Shown here: positions 7,857 through 16,255 of the stretch, one piece after another
Layout: each line of letters opens with the position of its first letter
Position numbering within the stretch: the first letter of the stretch is position 1
NCBI RefSeq assembly: GCF_900625095.1
Contig: NZ_LR130760.1
Span: forward strand, 1,541,354-1,605,353
Direction of reading: 5' to 3'
DNA: 64,000 nt
DNA from: Acinetobacter ihumii
GTDB taxonomy: Bacteria > Pseudomonadota > Gammaproteobacteria > Pseudomonadales > Moraxellaceae
Program-made: the position numbers and the translations under genes
The notes under the pieces: generated by a model
Databases searched by the model: none
What the model saw: the letters and a program-made list of their open reading frames with translations, nothing else
Told to the model about the DNA's origin: nothing

Positions 7857-8919
7857 GGATCAAATTGTCAGGGATCAGACAACATCAGCTCATGAACAAC
7901 TTGCTCAGGCACTTCTGCTTGAGCAAGTCCGTTATTTTAAAGTGCAGCTTTCTACTAAAAACTCGCCTGAATATCTACAACACGTAACTCATCTTATTTT
8001 TAATACGTCACAACATCTGACTTTAGGTCAGGTGGTTACACTGGATCAATTGCAAGCGGTAGTCAAACGCTATGCACTGGAAATGCAATTAGGTGCAGGC
8101 CTACTCGAATTTATTGGTGAAATTTCCCAACAAATTTATCTCTACATGCTTAAATCTACGGCGACCCTGAATGATTTGGTTTCCGATCATCAATTTGAAA
8201 TCTGGCTGTCCAAAATTTTAGAGCTGGATCATATTCGGGTCTATCTAAATAATTTTTTAAAAAATAGTCCAGCCATTGGGCAACTGTGTCATTTTGTGGC
8301 GACCACTGTTTTACAAAATAAACTTCCTGTTCTATTTGGCGCTTCATCTGCATTAAGCGTTCAAAACCATTCAAAAAGCACCTCTGAATGGAAACGTAAA
8401 TTATTGCGCTTTTCGAGCATGCAACAGCAAAAAATTGAACAAAAACTGGAAGATTATTTGGCAGATTTCATTCAACAGCAACTGGCCGAATTAAGCATTC
8501 TTTCCGATGAAGATTTAGAAATTTTGGTACGTGATATTTGGGATGATGTTAAAGACAAAGCGATTTATCAATATATTTCTCAGCTAGAACCAATTGACAT
8601 TGAAGAATTTTTTGTCCTGATATATGAATACTGGAAAGAATTGCGTCAATCATCCTTAATGCAAAACGTGATTTTACACGGCGTAGACGTGTTTTATCGA
8701 TTTTATCAAAATGAAAGCTTGCAAGATTTGCTCTTCGGGATTGGCCTCACTGAGCAAGATATTCAAACCGAAGCGTTACGTTTTTATCCCAAGGCGATAC
8801 AGGCATTAGATGAACAAAATCTGCTTGAGCCTCTCATTTATAATCTGCTCAAACCTTTTTATGTTCGCAATGAAACTTTGAATGTCATTGCTGAACATTT
8901 GAATCATCCAAAGTCTTAA
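7846..8919 (+). CDS. Conserved hypothetical protein translationally coupled to nadE
   Basis: A 357-residue soluble protein without a recognised domain. It is mostly alpha-helical by composition, rich in Leu, Gln and Glu, with a Lys/Arg-rich patch in the middle (SEWKRKLLRF) followed by an acidic helix-rich half (LSDEDLEILVRDIWDDVKDKA). There is no signal peptide and no membrane segment. The ATG at 7846 has GGAG five bases upstream and overlaps the last 11 bases of nadE, so the two are almost certainly one transcript with coupled translation; the in-frame ATG at 7831 includes that ribosome-binding site region and is less likely. Coupling suggests, but does not show, a link with NAD metabolism. 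Confidence 0.75.
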   Translation: MTHKDQIVRDQTTSAHEQLAQALLLEQVRYFKVQLSTKNSPEYLQHVTHLIFNTSQHLTLGQVVTLDQLQAVVKRYALEMQLGAGLLEFIGEISQQIYLYMLKSTATLNDLVSDHQFEIWLSKILELDHIRVYLNNFLKNSPAIGQLCHFVATTVLQNKLPVLFGASSALSVQNHSKSTSEWKRKLLRFSSMQQQKIEQKLEDYLADFIQQQLAELSILSDEDLEILVRDIWDDVKDKAIYQYISQLEPIDIEEFFVLIYEYWKELRQSSLMQNVILHGVDVFYRFYQNESLQDLLFGIGLTEQDIQTEALRFYPKAIQALDEQNLLEPLIYNLLKPFYVRNETLNVIAEHLNHPKS

Positions 8920-8924
8920 AGTCT

Positions 8925-8953
8925 AAACCACCTCACCTGCTTAGGTGGTTTTA
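8925..8953. terminator. Bidirectional terminator between convergent genes
   Basis: AAACCACCT (8925-8933) and AGGTGGTTT (8943-8951) form a 9-bp stem with a 9-nt loop and a short T tail. It lies 6 bases after the nadE-linked gene and 12 bases beyond the stop of the convergent porin gene. Confidence 0.75.
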
Positions 8954-8964
8954 AACCCCATTTT

Positions 8965-10149
8965 TTAGAAATAATATCCGACAGCCAAATAAAACATGTT
9001 GTCCCAGCCGTTGTGCTCGGCATTTCCTTGTGCCAGACTTTGAGCATCGCCACCATTCATGGGGTCATTACGGCTCATAATATATTCAGCTTGTACCCCA
9101 ATGGCTTTGTAGTTAAATGCAACGCCGCCAATCAACCGTTCTGAATCTTTCGCAGTCGCGCTGTCTTTGAAAAAGCGACTATGCGACAGATAAGGTTTGA
9201 TATTTTCCAGATGAAAATAAGGCTGCTCAAACGTATAGTTAATTTCATTGACCACATAGCGGCCTTTGTTTGCCAATTGATAATTGGTATCAAATGCTCC
9301 TAAGGTTGAACTATCTGGAAAAATAATATCCTGATTTTTTATTTTTTGTTCACCATATAAACTCAGCCATTGCCATTGCGCGTACTGAGTCGTCGCAAAA
9401 ATATTCCATGTGTTACGATGGCCTTGTCGCTGCGTCACTTTATTTTCAAGATCAGAATACCAAAACGATGTCCCAAGCTCAGTTGCCAATTTATGACTTG
9501 CATCAAATTGGAATGTCTTGGTCAAGCGTGCAATCCACATATTCTTTTCTTTAAGATGCGTTCCAGCAGTTAAATCATCCGCCTCAACAAAGTTAGCACT
9601 ATAACGACTGGCGTCTTTGGACGTACCGGTATAATTCCCACCATCACGCGGGTAAAATCCTAAACTGGCATGATAATCGTCGTGATTGATTTGGTATTGC
9701 ACACCCAAATTCGAGATATCTTCAAAACCAACAGTATTCATCAGTGTTTCGTAATAACTACTGCCCCAAAACTCACCCAATCCAAAATCAATCGGCTGTA
9801 ATCCCACACGCAAACGTTGTTCGTCATTCAGTTGATAACCCATCCATGCGTGACGTAAAAAAACCGCATCACACAGTCGGTCATATTGATAACAGCGCGC
9901 ATCTACCGAAGCCAACCAGTTGCGATTTTCATAATCCAGCACCAGACGAATATCCGCTAAACGCCAATCATTATTTTGTCCTTCATTGGCAGGTTGCTGA
10001 TAATTTTTAGTTAAATAACGGGTTCGAATGGCCCCCGACAAGGTTAACTGACCGATATCTGCCTGAGGATCTCCCCAGCTTAAATCAGCAGCCCATACAC
10101 TTGAGCTAAAAAGAACACTGGTTGTAAGTAATAATATTGACTTATTCAT
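8965..10149 (-). CDS. Outer-membrane beta-barrel porin
   Basis: A 394-residue outer-membrane protein. The signal peptide is MNKSILLLTTSVLFSSSVWA, and the mature protein starts ADLSWGDP. The body alternates short aromatic-flanked strands (for example WLASVDARC, AWMGYQL, YHASLGFYP) and ends in YLAVGYYF, the C-terminal Phe needed for Bam-dependent insertion. Only two cysteines are visible, in ARCYQYDRLCDA, perhaps a loop disulphide. Overall it resembles alginate/carboxylate-type porins of Pseudomonas and Acinetobacter, but the substrate cannot be read from sequence. It is monocistronic and shares a terminator with the gene converging on it. Confidence 0.82.
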   Translation of the reverse strand: MNKSILLLTTSVLFSSSVWAADLSWGDPQADIGQLTLSGAIRTRYLTKNYQQPANEGQNNDWRLADIRLVLDYENRNWLASVDARCYQYDRLCDAVFLRHAWMGYQLNDEQRLRVGLQPIDFGLGEFWGSSYYETLMNTVGFEDISNLGVQYQINHDDYHASLGFYPRDGGNYTGTSKDASRYSANFVEADDLTAGTHLKEKNMWIARLTKTFQFDASHKLATELGTSFWYSDLENKVTQRQGHRNTWNIFATTQYAQWQWLSLYGEQKIKNQDIIFPDSSTLGAFDTNYQLANKGRYVVNEINYTFEQPYFHLENIKPYLSHSRFFKDSATAKDSERLIGGVAFNYKAIGVQAEYIMSRNDPMNGGDAQSLAQGNAEHNGWDNMFYLAVGYYF

Positions 10150-10262
10150 GTCATAACGTCCTAAAAATGAGGTAATGAAAATGCATAAGTTCGTTTTTAA
10201 TTAGAAAACTAAAAAATGTTGAACTTGATTGTAGCCATTCGAGATAAACGAAAAATGTAAAT

Positions 10263-10295
10263 AAAAAAAAAGATCACGTAAGGTACATGATCTTT
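10263..10295 (-). terminator. Terminator of tRNA-Met copy 1
   Basis: AAAGATCA (10269-10276) pairs with TGATCTTT (10288-10295). On the minus strand a long T run follows (A run 10263-10271). It lies directly after the tRNA 3' end. Confidence 0.85.
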
Positions 10296-10300
10296 AAAAA

Positions 10301-10377
10301 TGGTGGCTATGACGGGACTTGAACCTGTGACCCCCGCATTATGAGTGCGGTGCTCTAACCAACTGAGCTACATAGCC
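10301..10377 (-). tRNA. tRNA-Met (CAT), elongator, copy 1
   Basis: A 77-nt cloverleaf with encoded CCA. The acceptor stem is GGCTATG/CATAGCC and the anticodon loop CTCATAA carries CAT. The D arm and the T arm (TTCAAGT) are standard. The body is very close to the E. coli elongator tRNA-Met and unlike the CAT-reading tRNA-Ile2 or the initiator. The anticodon stem is CCGCA/TGCGG. It has its own promoter and terminator. Confidence 0.97.
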
Positions 10378-10392
10378 ATAAACTGTGTGCGC

Positions 10393-10421
10393 ATTATCTA
10401 TAGAACCATGATAAGCGTCAA
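10393..10421 (-). promoter_or_regulatory. Promoter of tRNA-Met copy 1
   Basis: On the minus strand, TTGACG (10416-10421), a 17-bp spacer and GATAAT (10393-10398), then a GC-rich discriminator GCGCACAC before the tRNA. The same architecture precedes copy 2. GC-rich discriminators are typical of stable-RNA promoters under growth-rate or stringent control. Confidence 0.8.
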
Positions 10422-10571
10422 CACCTTTATTCACCATCTGTTCAGCAAATACTCAAATTCTTTTAAATATCGAGATTTGCTTACGATTTAACCCATAAAA
10501 TCATACCTAATCTGCTTACTTTCCATTAAAGCAAAAATGTGTAGGCATACCTAAGACTGCAAATTTGACAT

Positions 10572-10599
10572 AAAAAAAGACCATGCAGGAGCATGGTCT
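10572..10599 (-). terminator. Terminator of tRNA-Met copy 2
   Basis: AGACCATGC (10578-10586) and GCATGGTCT (10591-10599) form a 9-bp stem with a 4-nt loop. A T run follows on the minus strand (A run 10572-10578). Confidence 0.9.
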
Positions 10600-10605
10600 A
10601 TTAAA

Positions 10606-10682
10606 TGGTGGCTATGACGGGACTTGAACCTGTGACCCCAGCATTATGAGTGCTGTGCTCTAACCAACTGAGCTACATAGCC
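10606..10682 (-). tRNA. tRNA-Met (CAT), elongator, copy 2
   Basis: A 77-nt cloverleaf with CCA, identical to copy 1 except in the anticodon stem, which is CAGCA/TGCTG instead of CCGCA/TGCGG: one base pair exchanged on both sides. The anticodon is CAT. It has its own promoter and terminator and lies just past the 3' end of rnpB. Confidence 0.97.
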
Positions 10683-10697
10683 GAAAACTGTGCGCGC

Positions 10698-10726
10698 ATT
10701 ATCTAAAGTTATCCTAGATACGTCAA
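10698..10726 (-). promoter_or_regulatory. Promoter of tRNA-Met copy 2
   Basis: TTGACG (10721-10726), a 17-bp spacer and GATAAT (10698-10703) on the minus strand, with discriminator GCGCGCAC. The hexamers and spacing are the same as for copy 1, although the spacer sequences differ. Confidence 0.8.
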
Positions 10727-10744
10727 GCAAATTTTTCAAAAAAT

Positions 10745-11101
10745 TGGTGAAGTGGACCTGTAAGCCGGGTTCTGTCGAGGACGATCATTCCTCTAGGCGT
10801 ACAATCACTCATACGCTCAAGCGACCTACCCGAATCCAGTACGGGCCGTACCTCAGGATTCCTATTTGGTCTTGCTTCTGGTGGGGTTTACCATGCCGTG
10901 AACTGTTACCAGACACGCGGTGCGCTCTTACCACACCCTTTCACCCTTACCTCACGAATGAGGCGGTCTACTCTCTGCTGCACTTTCCGTCGGCTTTCAC
11001 CGCCCAGGCGTTACCTGGCACCCTGCCCTATGAAGCCCGGACTTTCCTCCCCTGCTTTAGTCACGAAGACCTCCACAGCAGCGACCGTCCAGTCCACTTC
11101 T
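10745..11101 (-). ncRNA. rnpB: RNase P RNA (bacterial type A)
   Basis: The catalytic RNA of RNase P, which removes 5' leaders from tRNA precursors. On the minus strand it opens GAAGTGGACTGGACGGTCGC, has the universally conserved GAGGAAAGTCCGGGC followed by CATAGGGCAGGGTGCCAGG, and ends with the matching arm CCCGGCTTACAGGTCCACTTC. The two ends pair (GAAGTGGAC with GTCCACTTC) to form helix P1. The exact ends are estimated to within a few bases. Open frames inside it are artefacts. Confidence 0.97.
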
Positions 11102-11108
11102 GGAGCGC

Positions 11109-11114
11109 ATAGTA
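11109..11114 (-). promoter_or_regulatory. -10 element of rnpB
   Basis: TACTAT on the minus strand, 7 bases before the predicted rnpB 5' end, with a GC-rich discriminator (GCGCTCC). No good -35 hexamer was found 16-18 bases upstream. The promoter lies in the short gap after the ferredoxin stop and reaches into that gene's 3' end. Confidence 0.5.
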
Positions 11115-11127
11115 GCAAAGATTTGAC

Positions 11128-11956
<829 letters not shown>

Positions 11957-12042
11957 TCAATAAGCCAACGGATTAAAATGAAAAAACTTCACCTCAGTCG
12001 CTGTTTCAGGCACAATAGGCTCAACTTTGGAATTTTAAGATT

Positions 12043-12519
12043 ATGGCGAAAGCAGTAGTAGTTAAAAAAAATAACGGCGGCACCATCGCACAAAACAAAC
12101 GTGCGCGTCACGATTATTTTATTGAAGAAAAATTTGAAGCAGGTATGGCTTTACAAGGTTGGGAAGTCAAATCCCTGCGTGCTGGGCGTATGACATTATC
12201 TGAAAGTTATATTATTTTTAAAAATAGCGAAGCTTATTTGTTTGGTGCACAGATTCAACCTTTGCTTTCTGCCTCAACCCATGTTGTTGCGGAATCGACA
12301 CGTACCCGTAAATTATTGTTGTCGCGTAGACAAATCGAACAACTGATGGGCGCAGTCAATCAAAAGGGTTATTCTTGCGTACCTTTAGCCTGTTACTGGA
12401 AAGGTCATTTGGTCAAACTGGAAATTGCGTTGGTTAAAGGTAAACAGTTGCATGATAAACGTGCTACAGAAAAAGACCGCGACTGGCAGAGAGATAAGGC
12501 ACGGTTGATGCACAAATAA
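12043..12519 (+). CDS. smpB: SsrA-binding protein SmpB
   Basis: A 158-residue partner of tmRNA in rescuing stalled ribosomes. Conserved features are [29 protein letters not shown], then [17 protein letters not shown], and the basic C-terminal tail [18 protein letters not shown], which enters the mRNA channel. The N-terminus begins [12 protein letters not shown] strong bidirectional terminator follows. The tmRNA gene itself is not in this window. Confidence 0.97.
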   Translation: MAKAVVVKKNNGGTIAQNKRARHDYFIEEKFEAGMALQGWEVKSLRAGRMTLSESYIIFKNSEAYLFGAQIQPLLSASTHVVAESTRTRKLLLSRRQIEQLMGAVNQKGYSCVPLACYWKGHLVKLEIALVKGKQLHDKRATEKDRDWQRDKARLMHK

Positions 12520-12526
12520 AACATAC

Positions 12527-12554
12527 AAAAAAAGTCTCAAAATTGAGACTTTTT
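12527..12554. terminator. Bidirectional terminator between smpB and the flavodoxin-like gene
   Basis: AAAGTCTCA (12531-12539) and TGAGACTTT (12544-12552) form a 9-bp stem with a 4-nt loop. A and T runs flank it on both sides, so it can serve both converging genes. Confidence 0.9.
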
Positions 12555-12567
12555 ACTTTAAAAGTGC

Positions 12568-13119
12568 TTAATGCAAACGATATAACAGTTCAGCCAAATA
12601 TTTCCCAAACTTTCTCGCCGTTTCCAGATCCCCTTCGGGTGGTGTAATTTCAACGCTGGCATTGTCCGACTGGGTCATCAAGCCTAAAAAACTCGACATT
12701 CGATTGATATCAAGTGAACTCCGACCTGTTGGCATAAACGGCAAACCAGCCCAGATCATGCCATGCTGCATCGCAAATAGATTAATTTGTTGCAATACTG
12801 CGAGTTTATCGCCACTCAAGCCACCTCCGTTGGTAAAGCCAGCAGCAAGTTTGCCTTGCCATGTTCTTGCCAACCAACGCTTGGAAGAATCTTCCATAAA
12901 CTGCTTCAAAGCAGAAGTTAAACTGCCCATATAAGTCGGACAACCCATGACAATTGCATCAGCCTGATCCAATACCTCCCATTGCGGAGCAGCTACAGAT
13001 ATCAGATGTACTTCTGCACCTGCTTGTTCAGCACCTTGAGCGATGTATTGGGCAACTTTGGCAGTATGTCCATACGGACTATGATAAACAATGCAAAGCG
13101 ATTTTTTGGGCAGTGTCAT
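12568..13119 (-). CDS. Flavodoxin-like NAD(P)H-dependent oxidoreductase (WrbA-like), copy 1
   Basis: A 183-residue flavodoxin-fold protein. The N-terminal FMN phosphate loop is YHSPYGHTAKVA (residues ~11-22), the second flavin loop is CPTYMGSLTSALKQFMEDSSKRW, and the third is GFTNGGGLSGDK. Such proteins reduce quinones or act as FMN reductases. The start at 13119 is chosen because earlier in-frame codons would extend into pgeF; the ribosome-binding site is weak. It follows pgeF by 40 bases and may be read from the rluD-pgeF transcript. A clear paralogue lies at 39097-39657, beside an HxlR regulator. Confidence 0.87.
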   Translation of the reverse strand: MTLPKKSLCIVYHSPYGHTAKVAQYIAQGAEQAGAEVHLISVAAPQWEVLDQADAIVMGCPTYMGSLTSALKQFMEDSSKRWLARTWQGKLAAGFTNGGGLSGDKLAVLQQINLFAMQHGMIWAGLPFMPTGRSSLDINRMSSFLGLMTQSDNASVEITPPEGDLETARKFGKYLAELLYRLH

Positions 13120-13159
13120 AAATAAATTAAACTGATAGTACTTCGAAAGTTTACCACTT

Positions 13160-13900
13160 TTATCGGATAAAAACGAATGTCGCCATGCGTCCCGTTTTGG
13201 CATTACGCCGATAAGAATAGTATTCGTGTTGCTGGCGGTAAGAACATTGATCGCCGCCCAGTATCAGTTCTACACCCTGTTGTTCCAAGATATAAGCGGC
13301 AATCGCATAAAGGTCTGCATAAAACTTATCATCCTGTTTGCCTTGTTCAAATGCCAACGCCAGTGCAGGATATTTCACACAAAAAGCATCTTTGACATCT
13401 AGACCCACTTCAAAACACGGCTGACTAATTGCAGCACCTAACCATGCCCATGTTGCACCACTTTGCATGGCTTCAATGGTATTTTCAATTATTCCACCCG
13501 CCAGACCACGCCAGCCTGCATGTAAATTGGCAACCTCAGTCCCTTCCCGATTGCCCAAAACCACAGGCAAACAATCGGCGGTCATCATCATGAGCGCATG
13601 ACCTTGGGTTTGAGTAACTAAACCATCACCCATTAAAGCATCAAAAGTGATCTGCTGGTTCACCGTATGACAAATAGTGCTATGGGTTTGCGTCATCCAT
13701 GTGATTTTATCCACCCCATATTCTGCAAACGCATTTAACAACATCATTCGATGTTGCTGAACGCGCCTAGGATCGTCATTGACATGCAAAGCCAGATTAA
13801 ATCCAGCCAGTTCAGGATGCTCACTCGCTAACGCTTGTGCATGCTGAATGGTGGTCTGTCCCACATAAACACCTTGCGGTAAACCTTGCACAAAATTCAT
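13160..13900 (-). CDS. pgeF: Peptidoglycan editing factor / purine nucleoside phosphorylase PgeF (YfiH family)
   Basis: A 246-residue laccase-domain protein (once called polyphenol oxidase). Family motifs are MMTADCLPVVLGN and ANLHAGWRGLAGGIIENTIEAM, which carry metal-binding Cys and His residues, and the C-terminal CSYRQQHEYYSYRRNAKTGRMATFVFIR. Members cleave purine nucleosides and, in E. coli, limit wrong amino acids (L-Ser for L-Ala) in peptidoglycan precursors. It is 15 bases downstream of rluD on the same strand. The divergent bamD gives the bamD/rluD/pgeF arrangement known from E. coli. Confidence 0.95.
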   Translation of the reverse strand: MNFVQGLPQGVYVGQTTIQHAQALASEHPELAGFNLALHVNDDPRRVQQHRMMLLNAFAEYGVDKITWMTQTHSTICHTVNQQITFDALMGDGLVTQTQGHALMMMTADCLPVVLGNREGTEVANLHAGWRGLAGGIIENTIEAMQSGATWAWLGAAISQPCFEVGLDVKDAFCVKYPALALAFEQGKQDDKFYADLYAIAAYILEQQGVELILGGDQCSYRQQHEYYSYRRNAKTGRMATFVFIR

Positions 13901-13915
13901 GAACCAATCCTTATT

Positions 13916-14968
13916 TTAATAAGCAGCATTGTCCTGACGTAAGACTTCAACCAAATAATTAAAATCGTCTGGCCACGCTGCTTCAAACATCATCTCTTCA
14001 CGAGTACGTGGATGCACCAATCCCAATTTAGAAGCATGCAGTGCCTGACGTTTAAATGCACGTAAAGTAATATTTAAACGCTCGCTTGCGCCTGCTGGCA
14101 CACGAACTCGATTCATATACACAGAATCGCCCACCAGTCCATGACCGATATAGCTAAAATGTACACGAATCTGATGGGTTCGTCCTGTTTCAAGCTGTGC
14201 CTGTACGCGAGTAAAGTTTTGGAAGCGTTCTTTGACATTATAATGCGTTACCGCATCCCGTCCGCCCGGAAGAATCGCCATTTTAATACGATCAACTGGA
14301 TGACGTTTAATCGGTTCATCAATCGTGCCACCCGCCACAATATTGCCATACACAATTAAATCATAAATTCGATAAACCGATTTATCCGCCAGTTGTTTAC
14401 TTAACGAAAACTGGGCCTCCAGATTTTTGGCAACCACCAATAAACCACTGGTGTCTTTGTCAATTCGATGCACCAGACCTGCCCGCGCCAGTTCTGCCGA
14501 TTTTGGATAATGATAGAGCAAAGCATTGACCAGTGTTCCCGAGCTATTGCCTGCACCAGGATGTACCACCATGCCCACAGGTTTATTAATCACTAAAATA
14601 TCATCGTCTTCATAAACAATATCAAGTGGGATATTTTCTGGTTGGCTGGTGGTCTGAGCTTCAAGCTCAACATTTAAGGTCAGTAATTCGTTACCTTCAC
14701 AACGGTATTTTGGCTTAACGATGTTACCATTCACCAACAAATGACCGTCTTTCATCCATTGCTTGAGGCGTTCTCTGGAAAAGTCACTCCAGACAGTGGC
14801 CGCAACCTGATCAATGCGTTGCCCTAAATATGTTTCATCAAGCTGTTCTTGCAACGATAAACGTGTTGCAGTTGAGTCAGAATTATGATTATCTGCATCC
14901 TCAGAATCTTCGAGTAGATTGAAGTCTGTTTCTGAGAGATTGGAATTAGAAGATTGTGCTGAAGTCAT
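13916..14968 (-). CDS. rluD: 23S rRNA pseudouridine(1911/1915/1917) synthase RluD
   Basis: A 350-residue pseudouridine synthase acting on helix 69 of 23S rRNA. After a non-conserved acidic N-terminal tail of about 40 residues (rich in Ser, Asp, Asn) comes an S4 RNA-binding domain (RIDQVAATVWSDFSRERLKQWMKDGHLLVNG). The catalytic domain follows, with HRIDKDTSGLLVVAK; the nucleophile is D170. The later motifs RVQAQLETGRTHQIRVH and ALHASKLGLVHP are present. The acidic tail makes it somewhat longer than E. coli RluD. It is the first gene of the rluD-pgeF unit and divergent from bamD, with about 70 bases between the starts. Confidence 0.96.
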   Translation of the reverse strand: MTSAQSSNSNLSETDFNLLEDSEDADNHNSDSTATRLSLQEQLDETYLGQRIDQVAATVWSDFSRERLKQWMKDGHLLVNGNIVKPKYRCEGNELLTLNVELEAQTTSQPENIPLDIVYEDDDILVINKPVGMVVHPGAGNSSGTLVNALLYHYPKSAELARAGLVHRIDKDTSGLLVVAKNLEAQFSLSKQLADKSVYRIYDLIVYGNIVAGGTIDEPIKRHPVDRIKMAILPGGRDAVTHYNVKERFQNFTRVQAQLETGRTHQIRVHFSYIGHGLVGDSVYMNRVRVPAGASERLNITLRAFKRQALHASKLGLVHPRTREEMMFEAAWPDDFNYLVEVLRQDNAAY

Positions 14969-15040
14969 TTGCTCAAAGTGATAAAAGTGGTTTAATAGCG
15001 CAATTGTAGCTCATTGCCCGTATATAACAGAGGAGTTTTT

Positions 15041-16102
15041 ATGTCGCTACCAAATTATAAGATTACCATGCTTGCCCTTTCTCTTGGCGTAGCGACTGCA
15101 ATGGTGGGTTGTAGCAGTAATCCAAAAAAAGAAGTAGTCGATACTGGGCCTAAGTCAAGTGAACTCGTGTATATTGAAAAAGCAGAAAAGTCACTCGATC
15201 GTAAGCAATATTCAGATGCGGCAAAATCTTTAGAAGCGATTGATACTTATTATCCTACAGGTCAATATGCACAACAAGCGCAACTTGAGCTTCTTTACGT
15301 TAAATTCCAACAAAAAGATTATGAAGGTGCCATTGCACTGGCTGAACGTTTTATTCGCTTAAATCCACAACATCGAAATGTCGATTATGCCTACTATGTA
15401 CGCGGCGTATCCAACATGGAACTCAATTACGATAGCTTGTTGCGTTATACCTCATTGCAACAGTCGCATCGTGATGTCAGTTATTTAAAACTGGCTTATC
15501 AAAACTTTGTTGATTTTATTCGTCGCTTTCCTAGCAGTGAATACGCAGTCGATGCAGCACAGCGCATGAAATACATTCAGCAAGAGCTGTCCGAAAACGA
15601 AATTAATGTGGCGCGTTTTAATTTAAAACGTAAAGCTTGGCTTGCAGCAGCAGAACGTGCGCAATGGGTGGTTGAACATTACCCGCAAACTCCACAGGTT
15701 CCAGAAGCATTGGCAACTCTCGCTTATGCCTATGATCAAGTCGGTGATAAAGCCACCTCACAACAATATACAGATGTTTTAAAACTCAACTACCCAGAGT
15801 TAGTCAAATCCAATGGCAAGGTTGATTTACGTGCTGCGCGCCATGAAGGAAGCTGGTGGAACCGTGCGACTTTAGGCATTTTAGGTCGTAGTGCAAAAAC
15901 ATCTGGTGTTGAAACGACAGCATCGGACAATACCACTGAGCAACGCAGTCTGACCAATCGTTTAAGCTTTGGTTTACTAGATAAACCTGCTCAACCAGTT
16001 GCACCAGTGGCAGCACCACCGACCCAACAATTTGTTCCACGTACCAGCGTTGTACCAGAAACAGTTGCCCCTGAAAGCAATGAAGATGATGCTGCCAACT
16101 AA
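15041..16102 (+). CDS. bamD: Outer membrane protein assembly factor BamD
   Basis: A 353-residue lipoprotein and essential subunit of the Bam complex that folds beta-barrels into the outer membrane. The signal peptide ends in lipobox MVGC with the acylated Cys at residue 24 (next residues SSN). A run of TPR repeats follows (for example YVRGVSNMELNYDSLLRYT and FVDFIRRFPSSEYAVDAAQRM). The start at 15041 has AGAGGAG upstream; an earlier in-frame codon at 15014 would put the signal peptide out of place. Compared with E. coli BamD (about 245 residues), the C-terminus is extended by roughly 90 residues rich in Pro, Ala, Thr and Val. Confidence 0.95.
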   Translation: MSLPNYKITMLALSLGVATAMVGCSSNPKKEVVDTGPKSSELVYIEKAEKSLDRKQYSDAAKSLEAIDTYYPTGQYAQQAQLELLYVKFQQKDYEGAIALAERFIRLNPQHRNVDYAYYVRGVSNMELNYDSLLRYTSLQQSHRDVSYLKLAYQNFVDFIRRFPSSEYAVDAAQRMKYIQQELSENEINVARFNLKRKAWLAAAERAQWVVEHYPQTPQVPEALATLAYAYDQVGDKATSQQYTDVLKLNYPELVKSNGKVDLRAARHEGSWWNRATLGILGRSAKTSGVETTASDNTTEQRSLTNRLSFGLLDKPAQPVAPVAAPPTQQFVPRTSVVPETVAPESNEDDAAN

Positions 16103-16121
16103 AATTTGATGGCTGCACAGT

Positions 16122-16150
16122 AAGGCAAGTTTAAAGAACTTGCCTTTTTT
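16122..16150 (+). terminator. Terminator of bamD
   Basis: AAGGCAAGTT (16122-16131) and AACTTGCCTT (16137-16146) form a 10-bp perfect stem with a 5-nt loop, followed by T residues to 16150. Confidence 0.92.
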
Positions 16151-16255
16151 CATTTTTATTGCATTGAAATCACTTGCATATGACTGCATCATGTAAAGTC
16201 ATCTTAAGCACAACAATATTATTTTCACCCCTGATCCGACACGGTATTTTTGATT

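Noticed and set aside
12043..12519. tmRNA (ssrA) beside smpB
   Set aside because: No ssrA-like sequence is present in the spacers around smpB.
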